From the NCBI GenBank assembly GCA_964354135.1, contig CAYGZA010000066.1, forward strand, positions 1-23,160: DNA of 23,160 bases. The letters are read 5' to 3'. The stretch's first letter is position 1; each line of letters begins with the position of its first letter. Position numbers and translations under genes: made by a program. Of the stretch, positions 14,380 through 22,404 are shown piece after piece. Below the pieces are notes generated by a model, which saw only the letters and a list, made by a program, of their open reading frames with translations, searched no databases and was not told where the DNA came from. The stretch comes from CAYGZA01 sp964354135. Lineage in GTDB: Bacteria; Planctomycetota; Planctomycetia; Pirellulales; Thermoguttaceae.

Positions 14380-15705
14380 ATGGGTTTCCTCTGGCTGCGA
14401 ACCTGGCAACTCGGGATCAAGAGCCTGCTTCTGCACCCGCTGCGGTCGCTCTTGACGGTGCTGGGGATCTTCATCGGCGTCGCCAGCGTGATCTGGCTTC
14501 TGGCGATCGGCGAAGGGATCAGCCGCAAGGCCCAGGAGCAGATCGAGGGGCTCGGGGCCGACAACATCATCGTCCGGTCGATCAAGCCGCCCAGCGAGAT
14601 CACCGAGAAGACCCGCGGCCTCTTGCCCTACGGGCTGACGCGCCAGGATTACGACCGGCTGGTGGCCACAATCCCCACGATCCGCTCGGCGCTGCCGATC
14701 CGGGAAGTCCGCCGGCGCTTCAGTTTCGGGCCCACGCTGATCGACGGTCAACTGGTCGGGTGCACTCCGGAATACGCGCAGGTGGTCCGGCTGGAGATGG
14801 ACCGCGGGCGATTCATCACCGACGTCGAACTCCGCGACAAGCAGAACCACTGCATCCTGGCGGCGGAGGTCGCCGAGCGGCTGTTCCCCCTGGAGGACCC
14901 GATCGGCCAGCCGATCCACGTGGAGGAATCGTACTACGTGGTCGTCGGAGTGGCCAAGACGAAGATGCCGAGTGCGGCCATCGGCGGCTCCCTCGCCGCG
15001 CGCGAGTTTCACAACGACGTCTACGTGCCCATCAGCACGCTGCAAAGCCGGATCGGCGACATCGTGATCACGCGTCGTGCCAGCAGTTTCGAGCGGGAGC
15101 AGATCGAACTGACCCAAATCACGCTCCGCATCGACAAGGTCGAGAACGTGCTGGAGACGGCCGAGCTGGTCAAGCAGACGATCGCGCCCCATCACCGCAA
15201 CCAGGACTTCGGGATCACCGTGCCGCTGGAGCTGTTGGAGCAGGCCAAGACGACCCGGCTGATGTTCATCATCTTCATGGGCGTGATCGCGGCGATCTCG
15301 CTCGTGGTGGGCGGGATCGGGATCATGAACATCATGCTCGCCACGGTGACCGAGCGGACCCGAGAGATCGGCATCCGCCGCGCCCTGGGCGCCAAACGAG
15401 GCGACATCGTCCGCCAGTTCCTCGTCGAGACGGTGGCCCTCTCGACCGTGGGGGGACTCACCGGCGTGCTTGGCGGGCTGACTTGCCGTCCGGTGACCGG
15501 CTGGATTCAGCGACGGGTCGAGGACCTTTTCCCCAAGGTGGTCGCCCAACTGCCCCCCGTGATCAAGTCGGTTCAACCGGTCGTGGTCCCCGAGTCCATC
15601 CCGTTGGCCTTCTTCATCGCGGTGACGATCGGGGTCATCTTCGGACTCTACCCGGCAATGCGCGCCGCCCGCATGGACCCCATTGAAGCCCTGCGGCACG
15701 AATAG
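14380..15705 (+). CDS. MacB-type ABC transporter permease
   Basis: This 441-residue inner-membrane protein has the four-TM MacB layout: TM1 about 22-44, a large extracytoplasmic MacB_PCD domain (about 45-290), then TM2 292-318, TM3 347-370 and TM4 407-427. The FtsX-family cytoplasmic loop TERTREIGIRRALGAKRGDI (324-343) and the closing ARMDPIEALRHE are diagnostic. The gene starts 15 bases after the ATPase stop with no clear ribosome site, so it depends on the operon. With the adaptor and TolC-like protein it forms a MacAB-TolC-like tripartite machine that pushes substrates from the periplasm outward. Macrolide, peptide or lipoprotein substrates are all possible. It ends 36 bases from the convergent BioF-like gene. 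Confidence 0.95.
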   Translation: MGFLWLRTWQLGIKSLLLHPLRSLLTVLGIFIGVASVIWLLAIGEGISRKAQEQIEGLGADNIIVRSIKPPSEITEKTRGLLPYGLTRQDYDRLVATIPTIRSALPIREVRRRFSFGPTLIDGQLVGCTPEYAQVVRLEMDRGRFITDVELRDKQNHCILAAEVAERLFPLEDPIGQPIHVEESYYVVVGVAKTKMPSAAIGGSLAAREFHNDVYVPISTLQSRIGDIVITRRASSFEREQIELTQITLRIDKVENVLETAELVKQTIAPHHRNQDFGITVPLELLEQAKTTRLMFIIFMGVIAAISLVVGGIGIMNIMLATVTERTREIGIRRALGAKRGDIVRQFLVETVALSTVGGLTGVLGGLTCRPVTGWIQRRVEDLFPKVVAQLPPVIKSVQPVVVPESIPLAFFIAVTIGVIFGLYPAMRAARMDPIEALRHE

Positions 15706-15745
15706 AATAAACAGGGGTAAGGGGCCAGGGGTAAGGCTGCCTTAC
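15706..15745. other. Short convergent junction with direct repeat and palindrome
   Basis: CAGGGGTAAGG occurs twice (15712-15722 and 15726-15736). A palindrome GTAAGGC-T-GCCTTAC (15731-15745) spans the TAA stop of the minus-strand gene. It might help end both transcripts. Confidence 0.45.
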
Positions 15746-16920
15746 GTCCGTCTATGTTCGCCGAAGGCCCGTAGGAGCGTTCCGACCATCTCCTCCGTGT
15801 GCCCGCACGTGAGGCTGATCCGCAGGCAGGCTTCGCCCTCGGGGACGGTCGGGGGCCGGATCGCGGGGACGAACAGGCCCCGCTCGCGCAAAGCCGCGGC
15901 CAGCTCCACTGCCCGCTGCGGGTGGCCGACGATCACCGGGATAATCTGGCTGGAAGACCGGCCGATGTTCCAGCCCTGCTGAGCCAAACGGTTTCGCAAC
16001 CCCGCGGCCCGTGCCAGGAGGTCCTGGCGGCGGTGCGGCTCGTCCCGCACGACGTCCAGCGCCGCCATCGCCGCCGCTGCGTTGGCGGCCGGAAAGGCCG
16101 TCGAGAAGACGTACGGCCGGGCGCGCTGAATGAGCCACTCGACGAGCGGCCGGCTCCCGGCCACGAATCCACCGGCGCAACCCAGCGCTTTGCTGAGCGT
16201 GCCCACGCGAATGGGAATGCGATTTTCAACCCCCAGGTGCTCGGCCACACCGCGGCCCTGGGAGCCAAACACGCCGGTGGCGTGGGCCTCGTCGATCAGG
16301 AGCATGGCGTCGTACCGCTCTGCAATCGCAGCCAGCTCACCGAGCGGGGCCAGGTCGCCGTCCATGCTGAAGAGGCTATCGGTGACGATCAGCCGGCGGC
16401 GGCACTTCTTCCCCCGGGTCACGAGTCGCTCCAACTCGTGCCAGTCACCATGGGGATACACACGGACGTCGGCCCGGGAGAGCCGGCAGCCGTCCATGAG
16501 GCTCGCGTGGTTCTTGCGGTCTGTGTAGACCATGTCCCCGGCTCCGACCAGGGCGGCGATCGTCCCCGCGTTGGCGGCGAATCCGGACGAGAAAACCAGG
16601 GCCGCTTCCGTCCCCTCGAACTCCGCGAGCCGCTGTTGGAGTTGTTCGTGCAGATCGCTGTGCCCGAGGATAAGCGGGCTGGCCCCGCTCCCCCAGCCCT
16701 CGCGCCGGGCCGCCTCAGCGGCCGCGGCCGCCAGCCGCGGGTCGGCGGCCAGGCCCAGGTAGTCGTTCGAGCCGAAATGGAGCAGGTTGCGGCCGTCCAC
16801 CGTAACCCGAGCCGACTGTGGCCCGTGCCGGACGACTACCCGCCGGCGCAAGCCCCGGCGATCCAGGGCCTCCAGTTCCTCCTCGATCCAAGCCAACGGA
16901 TGGTGCGTATTAGGCTTCAT
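15742..16920 (-). CDS. bioF: 2-oxoamine synthase, probable 8-amino-7-oxononanoate synthase
   Basis: This 392-residue PLP enzyme of the alpha-oxoamine synthase family condenses an acyl-CoA/ACP with an amino acid; for BioF this is pimeloyl thioester plus L-alanine in biotin synthesis. Conserved landmarks are SNDYLGLAADPR (51-62), KNHAS with H138, LLIDEAHATGVFG with D210 and H213, and GTLSKALGCAGG with the PLP lysine K244. These correspond to the E. coli BioF residues H133, D204, H207 and K236. Glycine C-acetyltransferase (Kbl) is the main alternative; no other bio gene or threonine dehydrogenase lies nearby to decide. A reading to 17100 is possible, but a promoter at 16971-16999 and the homology support ATG 16920. 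Divergent from the sigma factor gene. Confidence 0.85.
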   Translation of the reverse strand: MKPNTHHPLAWIEEELEALDRRGLRRRVVVRHGPQSARVTVDGRNLLHFGSNDYLGLAADPRLAAAAAEAARREGWGSGASPLILGHSDLHEQLQQRLAEFEGTEAALVFSSGFAANAGTIAALVGAGDMVYTDRKNHASLMDGCRLSRADVRVYPHGDWHELERLVTRGKKCRRRLIVTDSLFSMDGDLAPLGELAAIAERYDAMLLIDEAHATGVFGSQGRGVAEHLGVENRIPIRVGTLSKALGCAGGFVAGSRPLVEWLIQRARPYVFSTAFPAANAAAAMAALDVVRDEPHRRQDLLARAAGLRNRLAQQGWNIGRSSSQIIPVIVGHPQRAVELAAALRERGLFVPAIRPPTVPEGEACLRISLTCGHTEEMVGTLLRAFGEHRRT

Positions 16921-16970
16921 GGGAGGGGTGTTTTGGGGCGGCGTCTTCTTCCGGGAACCGCTGTCCCGCG

Positions 16971-16999
16971 ATTCTACGTAACCTAGTCTATCAAAACAA
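16971..16999 (-). promoter_or_regulatory. Predicted promoter of the BioF-like gene
   Basis: On the minus strand TTGTTT (16999-16994), a 17-base spacer and TAGAAT (16976-16971). Transcription would start near 16964, about 44 bases before ATG 16920, which supports the shorter protein. Confidence 0.5.
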
Positions 17000-17098
17000 C
17001 TTCCGACGGCGGGATAGGGGGAGGCTATCTGACCTGCCGCAATGGCGGCGAGGTTTCGGTGCAAGATTCTCTGCCGCGCGGTAACAATCCTTGTGGCC

Positions 17099-17677
17099 AT
17101 GACGCAATCCAGCTCGCCGGTTGCCCCGAAGCGGCCAGCAGAAACGCCCTCGATCGACTGGCAGGCCGCGCTGGCACGGCACGAGCGTTGGCTGCGGACG
17201 GTCGTGTACGCCCGGGTCGGGGAGCCCCAGGCCGTCGATGACGTGATGCAGGAGGTCTTCCTGGCGGCCGTCCGTCAGCGGGCGCCGCTGGCGGACGCCG
17301 GCAAGCTGGCGCCGTGGCTGTACCGGCTGGCGGTGACGCAGTCCTTGCTGTATCGCCGCAAGCAAGGCCGGCGGCGGCGGTTGGCCGGAAACTACGCCGA
17401 GCGAGTTCAGGCCGCCGGCGAGCCGCCTCGGGAGTCGGACCCGCTCGGGTGGCTCTTGGCGGATGAGCGCCGCAAGCTGGTTCGCCGGGCGATTGCCCAT
17501 GTGCCGAAAAAGGATGCCGAAATCCTGCTCCTGAAATACGGCGAAGACTGGAGCTACCGGGAACTCGCGGAACATCTGGGGATCAGCCAGGCGGCGTTGC
17601 AGGCCCGGCTCCACCGGGCCCGCCGGCGTCTGCGGAGCCAGTTGACCGCCCTGGAACCGGCCGAGGCCGAACGATGA
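17099..17677 (+). CDS. ECF-type RNA polymerase sigma factor
   Basis: A 192-residue sigma70-family factor with only regions 2 and 4. Region 2 covers about 27-95, with the core-binding/-10 melting segment EPQAVDDVMQEVFLAAVRQR and APWLYRLAVTQSLLYRRKQ. Region 4 covers about 128-183, with the helix-turn-helix WSYRELAEHLGISQAALQAR that reads the -35 element. A basic linker (RRKQGRRRR) follows region 2. An upstream in-frame ATG at 17042 adds a non-homologous stretch; ATG 17099 (or GTG 17093) fits better, though no ribosome site is obvious. The stop overlaps the next start as ATGA, so the sigma and anti-sigma factors are probably made in fixed proportion. Autoregulation is usual for such pairs but I found no clear ECF promoter here. 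Confidence 0.93.
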   Translation: MTQSSSPVAPKRPAETPSIDWQAALARHERWLRTVVYARVGEPQAVDDVMQEVFLAAVRQRAPLADAGKLAPWLYRLAVTQSLLYRRKQGRRRRLAGNYAERVQAAGEPPRESDPLGWLLADERRKLVRRAIAHVPKKDAEILLLKYGEDWSYRELAEHLGISQAALQARLHRARRRLRSQLTALEPAEAER

Positions 17678-18438
17678 ACGCCCACGACAATCAACAGCCC
17701 GGGATCGACGCGGAGGTTCTGGACCTCTTGGTGGATGGGGAGCTCCCCGACGCCCAGCGGCGCGATCTCTTGACGAGCCTGGACCGCGTGCCGGAAGGCT
17801 GGCGGGCCTGCGCCCTGGCGTTCTTGGAGGCCCAGTGTCTTAAGCAGGCGTGCGGCGCGGTCATCCGCGAGCAAGTCACCCTGTCGCCGCCGCCGGCGAC
17901 CCCGCGGCGTCTTTCGCGGGCCCGCCGCATCTTGACCAACGGCATCATCGCCTTCGCCGTGGCCGCAAGTTTCCTGATGGCGGTCGGACTGGGCTGGATG
18001 TTGCAGCAGGGTCGGCATTCCGGTGGCTTGTCGGCGCCGGGCGCCGCTCAAACTGCCGCGGCATCGGGCGGCTCCCGGCAAGAGGGAAACCAGGCCCGAG
18101 GGCCTCGCGGCGCTTTCGACGGGCTTCCACAGAAGTCGCTGGCCCTCGAAGCGGTGCCGCGTCCCTGGGGAACGGTAACCGTTGCACTGCCGGGGACGGG
18201 GGACGAGGGCACGAAGACCGTCTCTCTGCCGGTCACCGAATCGGACCACGTCGACGAATCCTGGTTCCGGCCGTCGCCGGATGCCCTGCCTGCCGGAGTC
18301 CGGGCGGCGCTTCGAGGCATGGGTTACCAGATTCGGCAGGAGCGGCACTTGTTGCCGGTTCCCTTGGAAGGTGGCAACCGGCTGGTGATGCCCGTCGATC
18401 AGGTGGAGCTGCGCTACGTCGGCAATCCGGCCTACTGA
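17674..18438 (+). CDS. Putative membrane anti-sigma factor
   Basis: A 254-residue single-pass protein. The N-terminal ~65 residues are helical: VLDLLVDGELPDAQRRDLL, then EGWRACALAFLEAQC. This resembles an anti-sigma domain, but the HxxxCxxC zinc motif of ZAS proteins is not present. A basic linker (RRLSRARR) precedes a TM at about 89-110. The C-terminal half (111-254) would be periplasmic, with a low-complexity Gly/Ala/Gln part and then a compact domain ending LVMPVDQVELRYVGNPAY. The ATGA overlap with the sigma gene and the membrane topology support the role; sequence similarity alone would not be conclusive. It probably holds the sigma factor at the membrane until an envelope signal arrives. 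Confidence 0.78.
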   Translation: MNAHDNQQPGIDAEVLDLLVDGELPDAQRRDLLTSLDRVPEGWRACALAFLEAQCLKQACGAVIREQVTLSPPPATPRRLSRARRILTNGIIAFAVAASFLMAVGLGWMLQQGRHSGGLSAPGAAQTAAASGGSRQEGNQARGPRGAFDGLPQKSLALEAVPRPWGTVTVALPGTGDEGTKTVSLPVTESDHVDESWFRPSPDALPAGVRAALRGMGYQIRQERHLLPVPLEGGNRLVMPVDQVELRYVGNPAY

Positions 18439-18481
18439 GCCTTACCTAAAACCATCGGGCGGCCCGTGTGTATGCGTCGCG

Positions 18482-18502
18482 GAGTCCGGCCGCCCTGGAC
18501 TC
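18482..18502 (+). other. Small hairpin between anti-sigma and PDZ genes
   Basis: GAGTCC (18482-18487) pairs with GGACTC (18497-18502) across a nine-base loop within the 120-base gap. It may adjust the level of the downstream gene relative to the sigma pair. Significance is uncertain. Confidence 0.35.
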
Positions 18503-18545
18503 TGCCGAATTCGAGGATGCGTAGTAACCGTCGGTCGTCACTGCA

Positions 18546-18552
18546 AAGGAGA
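18546..18552 (+). promoter_or_regulatory. Strong ribosome binding site AAGGAGA deciding the PDZ gene start
   Basis: AAGGAGA lies six bases before ATG 18559. This is the clearest Shine-Dalgarno site in the window. It sets the start just before a signal peptide and excludes the in-frame ATG at 18466. Confidence 0.8.
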
Positions 18553-18558
18553 TTGCGT

Positions 18559-19671
18559 ATGCGAAGACATGGGTGGATCCTGACAATCGCTTGTCTGGTC
18601 ATGGCGGGGCTGGTTTTCTCGGCGGCAGCCGTCCGCGCGGCTGAGCCGGGGCAGGGACCCGCGGCCAGGAAAGACCCGGGGCGTGCGGCGAGATACATGA
18701 TCCGGCAACTGGACCCTCGAGGTATCGCCGCGGCCCAATACGTTGCCGCTCTTGCGCCCGAAGAAGGGGAGGTGAAGTTTGGCGAGCATTGGATCGGCGT
18801 CGTGCTGCAAAACGTCCCCGAGGAGGTCCGCGCCCAGGTTTCGTTGCCCAAGGGCCAAGGCGTGACGATCTCGGAAGTCGTTCCCGACAGCCCTGCCGCG
18901 GCGGCCAAGTTGCGGCGTTTCGACATCGTGGTCAAGGTGGACGGCAAGCCGCTCACCTCGGGGCAGGTGCTCGTCGACGCGGTCGGCGCCGCCAAAGACA
19001 AGAAGCTCACTCTGGAAATCCTTCGCGAAGGGAAAACGTTGAAGGTCGACGTGACGCCGGCCAAGCGGCCCGCCGACTTCGCGGCGAAAACTCCGGAGGG
19101 GTTGTCCGAGTATCAAACCCCGAACGAAGCGTTCCGAAAGTGGTTCGATGACCACCTACGGGGCGGCGGCAAGCCCGACATCCTGCGGTTGTTCCAGATG
19201 CAGCCGGGGTATTTGCTTCGCAAAGCGGGCTTTCTGTCCGCACCTTTGCCGGGCAACCTGAGCATCGCGATCACCAAGCAGGGCGACCAGCCCGCCAAGA
19301 TCGCCGTCACCCAGGGTGACAAGAAGTGGGAAATCGCGGAGAACGAGTTGGACAAGCTCCCCGCGGACGTTCGCCCGCACGTCGAGCGGATGCTCGGCCA
19401 CACTCCCCTTCGGTTTGGCCTCCAGCCTTACGGTGGCGACCGCGGCCTGCAGTTCATCGTACCGGAGGACGCCCGGCCTGCCCGCCCCGAGCGCCGCGCG
19501 GAACCTGCCCCGCAAGCCCGCCTGGAGAAACGGCTCGACGAGATGAGCCGCCAACTGGAACAACTCCGCAAGGCGGTGGACGAGATCCGCGGGCAGCGCC
19601 CGGGCGCCAAGGGCGAGGGGCAGAAGCCGGCCACGAAAGACGCTCCCGCACGGAAAGGGGAGAAAGTCTGA
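18559..19671 (+). CDS. Exported PDZ-domain protein of the sigma factor operon
   Basis: A 370-residue protein with a signal peptide (MRRHGWILTIACLVMAGLVF, likely cleaved after AVRA, about residue 28). A PDZ domain spans about 75-168, with WIGVVLQNVPEEV, VTISEVVPDSPAAAAKLRRFDIVVKVDGKPL split by a short loop, and KLTLEILREGKTLKVDV. There is no protease domain or catalytic Ser/His/Asp set. A second conserved-looking part (about 233-280: LSIAITKQGDQPAKIAVTQ, then WEIAENELDKLP) is unassigned. A coiled coil (RLEKRLDEMSRQLEQLRKAV) lies at 321-340, before a Lys-rich tail. Its position after the sigma/anti-sigma pair suggests that it binds exposed C-termini or unfolded envelope proteins and feeds into that signalling, or is a target of it. 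That is inference. Confidence 0.87.
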   Translation: MRRHGWILTIACLVMAGLVFSAAAVRAAEPGQGPAARKDPGRAARYMIRQLDPRGIAAAQYVAALAPEEGEVKFGEHWIGVVLQNVPEEVRAQVSLPKGQGVTISEVVPDSPAAAAKLRRFDIVVKVDGKPLTSGQVLVDAVGAAKDKKLTLEILREGKTLKVDVTPAKRPADFAAKTPEGLSEYQTPNEAFRKWFDDHLRGGGKPDILRLFQMQPGYLLRKAGFLSAPLPGNLSIAITKQGDQPAKIAVTQGDKKWEIAENELDKLPADVRPHVERMLGHTPLRFGLQPYGGDRGLQFIVPEDARPARPERRAEPAPQARLEKRLDEMSRQLEQLRKAVDEIRGQRPGAKGEGQKPATKDAPARKGEKV

Positions 19672-19674
19672 ATG

Positions 19675-19775
19675 ACGTTGCGTGATTCCGGGAGGGCGAG
19701 GCTCCTGCCGAGCCGCGCTTCTGGCCGCCAAGCGGGCGCGTTCTGCCCGGCTCGGCAGGAGCCTCGCCCTGCCGG
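19675..19775. repeat. GC-rich palindromic repeat, copy 3
   Basis: Arms at 19688-19715 and 19748-19775 pair at 27 of 28 positions, with a 32-base loop. The left arm is identical to that of copy 2. The left flank ACGTTGCGTGATTCCG (19675-19690) matches copy 1 with one difference. It starts four bases after the PDZ gene stop and ends ten bases before the convergent ManC-like gene's stop (19785-19787), filling the whole convergent gap. The conserved CCCCRTTTAG tail of copies 1 and 2 is not recognisable here. Confidence 0.9.
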
Positions 19776-19784
19776 AAGAGCGGG

Positions 19785-20888
19785 CTACAAGTGCTCCTCC
19801 CAGCCGCGCTTGCGGAGTTCCTCGGTCACGGCGGCGATGGACGCCTCGTCGTGCTTGTTGGCCACCAGGACTGCATCCGGGGTGACAATCACCACGAGGT
19901 CCCGGACCCCGGCAAGGACCACGACCACACCGGGCTCGGTGGACCGGACGATGTTTCCGTCGGCGTTGATCTCCACGTGGCGGGGGGCGTCGATGCGGTT
20001 GTCGTGCTCGTCGGCGGGGCGGAATCGGGCCCATGCCGGCCAGCTCCCCACGTCGTCCCATTGGAAGGGCGCCTCGACCACAAGGACGTGCTCGGCCTGC
20101 TCCATCACGGCGTAGTCGATCGAGATCCGCGGCATGGCGGCAAACGCCTCTTCGAGGACCTCGTGGAACCGCGGGGTGTCGATGGCGGTCGCGATCTGCT
20201 CGAGTTGGGAGAACATCCCCGGCTGGTATCGCGCCAGCGCATCGAGGATGGTCCGCGCCCGCCAAAGGAAGATGCCGGAGTTCCAGTAGTACGTGCCCGC
20301 CGCGACGTAATCCCGGGCAGCCGGCTCCTTGGGCTTCTCGTGGAACTTGGCCACCCGGTACACGGACGACGTGCGACCGGCCGCGGCGGCGGCGCCGGGC
20401 TCCGCCGCCGGCCCCCGCTGGATGTATCCGAAGCCGGTCGAGGCGCGCGTGGGCTTGATGCCGAACGTGATCAGCCGGCGGGGCTCCTCGTCCACCAAGG
20501 CGGCTGCGGCGCGGAGCGTCTCCTGGAATGCTTCGTCCGGGGCGATCACCTGGTCGGCGGGAAGCACCACCATCGTTCCCTCCGGGTCTTCCCGGAGAAT
20601 GCGAACTGCCGCCAGCCCGATGCAGGGGGCGGTGTTGCGAGGGTAGGGCTCCGCGAGGACCGCCCGGCGCGGGAGGTGAGGCAACTGATCGTGTACGGCT
20701 GCGGCGAGCGTCTTCGTGGTGGCCACCCAAACGCGGGCCGGCGGCACGAGGCTCCCCAGGCGGTCTACGGTGGCCTGGAGCATCGTGCGGCCGGGCTGGA
20801 TTTTGAGAAACTGCTTGGGCCGGCCGACACGGCTCTCCGGCCAAAGACGCGTGCCGGAACCCCCGGCAAGGATGACGGCGTGAAGCAT
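19785..20888 (-). CDS. manC: Mannose-1-phosphate guanylyltransferase
   Basis: This 367-residue cytosolic enzyme makes GDP-mannose from GTP and mannose 1-phosphate, for polysaccharide or glycan synthesis. The nucleotide-binding signature GGSGTRLWPESR is at 9-20, with PKQFLKI following. The metal-binding VLPADQVI (108-115) has Q where most relatives have H. FGIKPTRASTGFGYIQ (142-157), KFHEKP (181-186), the sugar-binding YYWNSGIFLWRA (200-211) and FQWDDVGSWPAW (285-296) are all typical. The length fits the single-domain type without a fused phosphomannose isomerase. It lies 73 bases downstream of another sugar-nucleotide pyrophosphorylase on the same strand and may be co-transcribed, although a hairpin lies between them. 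Convergent with the PDZ gene. Confidence 0.93.
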   Translation of the reverse strand: MLHAVILAGGSGTRLWPESRVGRPKQFLKIQPGRTMLQATVDRLGSLVPPARVWVATTKTLAAAVHDQLPHLPRRAVLAEPYPRNTAPCIGLAAVRILREDPEGTMVVLPADQVIAPDEAFQETLRAAAALVDEEPRRLITFGIKPTRASTGFGYIQRGPAAEPGAAAAAGRTSSVYRVAKFHEKPKEPAARDYVAAGTYYWNSGIFLWRARTILDALARYQPGMFSQLEQIATAIDTPRFHEVLEEAFAAMPRISIDYAVMEQAEHVLVVEAPFQWDDVGSWPAWARFRPADEHDNRIDAPRHVEINADGNIVRSTEPGVVVVLAGVRDLVVIVTPDAVLVANKHDEASIAAVTEELRKRGWEEHL

Positions 20889-20891
20889 GGG

Positions 20892-20942
20892 AGCAGTGGG
20901 CAGTAGGAGTAGGCAGTAGGTTGGCGGCGGGGCTTGCCCCGC
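20892..20942. repeat. CAGTAGG low-complexity repeat and GC hairpin between the two pyrophosphorylase genes
   Basis: CAGTAGG occurs at 20901-20907 and 20914-20920, with a related GCAGTGGG before them. A 7-bp perfect stem GCGGGGC-tt-GCCCCGC lies at 20927-20942. The hairpin could weaken read-through from the upstream gene. The repeat lies directly upstream of the ManC-like start, and no ribosome site is evident there. Confidence 0.55.
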
Positions 20943-20961
20943 GCGCCGGGCCTAAACGCTC

Positions 20962-22365
20962 TTAGTCTCGAAAGCAGGTCGGTTCGGTCACGCGGGTTCC
21001 CGGCGGCAGCTTGTGGACGAGTTCGTCGGCGTCGAGGGCAAACAGGGGGCTAATCTCCACGGCAACGCCTTCGGACACCTTTGCACCGGCACGGCGGAGC
21101 CACCGGGTGTGCAGCGAGACCACTTGGGCCTTGACCGTTTCCGCGGTATCCTCCTTGGCCCCGGGGCCGTTCTTCAGCGGCGCGAAGTGCCCCATCATGT
21201 CCACTTCTACCACAACGGCACACTCCGCAGAAGGCATCAAGTCGAAAATGAAACGCTCGAATTTGACCGCGTTGGGCGACGCCGGCTCAATGCGCCTGCC
21301 CGCCGGATCGACATAAGGCACTTTCTTGAGCGCCCGGTGGAAGGGCAATCCCTCGGCCGCCCGGACCATCCGCTCCAAGAAGGCCACGTCCATCGCGTGG
21401 ATCGCGATGCTGCCGGCCCAAATCTCCAGCGACCCGTCGGCCTTGCGGCGGTTGGCCACTTCGTCCGGCAAGTCGCTGTACTCGATCACCATGAGGCGGC
21501 CGTTCACCTGCACCACGTTCCCCACGCGGTCCATGGGCGTCCGCTTGCGGACCACCTGCGAGGAGAACTCGGACCCTGCCAGCAGGTGATAGCCCAGAAA
21601 TTCGGGGTTGCAGACGTCCACCAGCGGATTGTCCACCTGGAAGTAGAACAAGTGCCGGATTCCACGGCCGCGGGCATCGGCCAGGGCGCCGCTGCGGTGG
21701 AAGGCGGCCAGCATTCCGCCGTGGCCGTCGGGACTGAGGGCCACGTGGCCCGGTTCCGCCAGGAGCACTTTCCCGGTCACGGCATCGACCGCGGGCATCG
21801 TCCCTTGACAGAAGACGCGGAAATCCTCGGCCGGCAGCCCGAACCGATCGTGCGGGGCGAAGAAATCGACGGTTTCGTCGTGCGTGGCATGGCTCGTCAT
21901 GAGATAGAGGGGGATTCTCACGCCGTGGCGGCGCGAAACGGCGAGGACCTTTTCCACGTGCCACTGGAAGAGCGACTTACCAGTGACCGGCCCGATCGGA
22001 AACATCCCCTTGGGATGGTCAAACCCGAGCCTGGTCCCCTGTCCTCCGGAAACGAGGATCACGCCCACCTGTCCGGCCTTCAGGGCGTCGATGCCGCACT
22101 GGCGCGCCTCGGGGGGCGGAAACCGATTGTGCGGGTCCCCAAGCCTTAACGATGGCGGCGAGACCGCGCGATCGGCCAAGGCCCGGACCGCTTCCTTACC
22201 CGCCCCCTGTCGATGGAGCCGTGCCACGAGCGCGAAGTCGATTTGCCGTAGTTCCTCGGCAAAGGCCTCCCGCTCCCGCTCGTCGAGCGCATCCCAGATG
22301 CCCAGCAGGTGTTCCTGCCCGTGAGCCGAAAGAGCGCCGAGCAAGTCTTCTTTCAGCCGGTCCAC
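20962..22365 (-). CDS. UDP-sugar pyrophosphorylase of the UAP1/UDPGP type (eukaryote-like)
   Basis: This 467-residue enzyme couples UTP with a sugar 1-phosphate, probably GlcNAc-1-P or glucose-1-P. The signature SGGQGTRLGFDHPKGM (106-121) has the GGQGTRLG form of eukaryotic UDP-GlcNAc pyrophosphorylases. Further UAP1-like motifs are SPDGHGG (211-217), FQVDNPLV (242-249), KVPYVDPAGRRI (348-359), KFERFIFD (368-375), APLKNGPG (395-402) and VEISPLFALD (436-445). It is not a bacterial GlmU: there is no left-handed beta-helix acetyltransferase half. The start is GTG at 22365, preceded by a G-rich ribosome site (GGAGGA at 22373-22368, closer than usual). A consensus-like promoter lies just upstream. 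UDP-GlcNAc versus UDP-glucose specificity cannot be settled by eye. Confidence 0.87.
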   Translation of the reverse strand: MDRLKEDLLGALSAHGQEHLLGIWDALDEREREAFAEELRQIDFALVARLHRQGAGKEAVRALADRAVSPPSLRLGDPHNRFPPPEARQCGIDALKAGQVGVILVSGGQGTRLGFDHPKGMFPIGPVTGKSLFQWHVEKVLAVSRRHGVRIPLYLMTSHATHDETVDFFAPHDRFGLPAEDFRVFCQGTMPAVDAVTGKVLLAEPGHVALSPDGHGGMLAAFHRSGALADARGRGIRHLFYFQVDNPLVDVCNPEFLGYHLLAGSEFSSQVVRKRTPMDRVGNVVQVNGRLMVIEYSDLPDEVANRRKADGSLEIWAGSIAIHAMDVAFLERMVRAAEGLPFHRALKKVPYVDPAGRRIEPASPNAVKFERFIFDLMPSAECAVVVEVDMMGHFAPLKNGPGAKEDTAETVKAQVVSLHTRWLRRAGAKVSEGVAVEISPLFALDADELVHKLPPGTRVTEPTCFRD

Positions 22366-22404
22366 GGTCCTCCCCCCATGGCTAACGGAGCGGATAGAAC
22401 CAAC

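Noticed and set aside
13051..15699. Minus-strand 882-codon open frame across adaptor, ATPase and permease genes
   Set aside because: It spans three well-supported plus-strand genes and its His/Asp-rich composition is that of an antisense frame.
17042..17098. 19-residue N-terminal extension of the sigma factor
   Set aside because: Cys/Arg-rich and hydrophobic, unlike sigma region 2 leaders; no ribosome site supports it.
16921..17100. 60-residue N-terminal extension of the BioF-like protein
   Set aside because: It crosses a predicted promoter and the added residues do not resemble the family; the normal length is reached from 16920.
19156..20844. Minus-strand 562-codon frame across the PDZ gene, the palindrome and the ManC-like gene
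   Set aside because: It reads through the palindrome and two well-supported genes in other frames; a shadow.
20927..20942. Intrinsic terminator between the two pyrophosphorylase genes
   Set aside because: Strong stem but no T-tract on either strand and a very small loop; kept only as a hairpin within the repeat entry.
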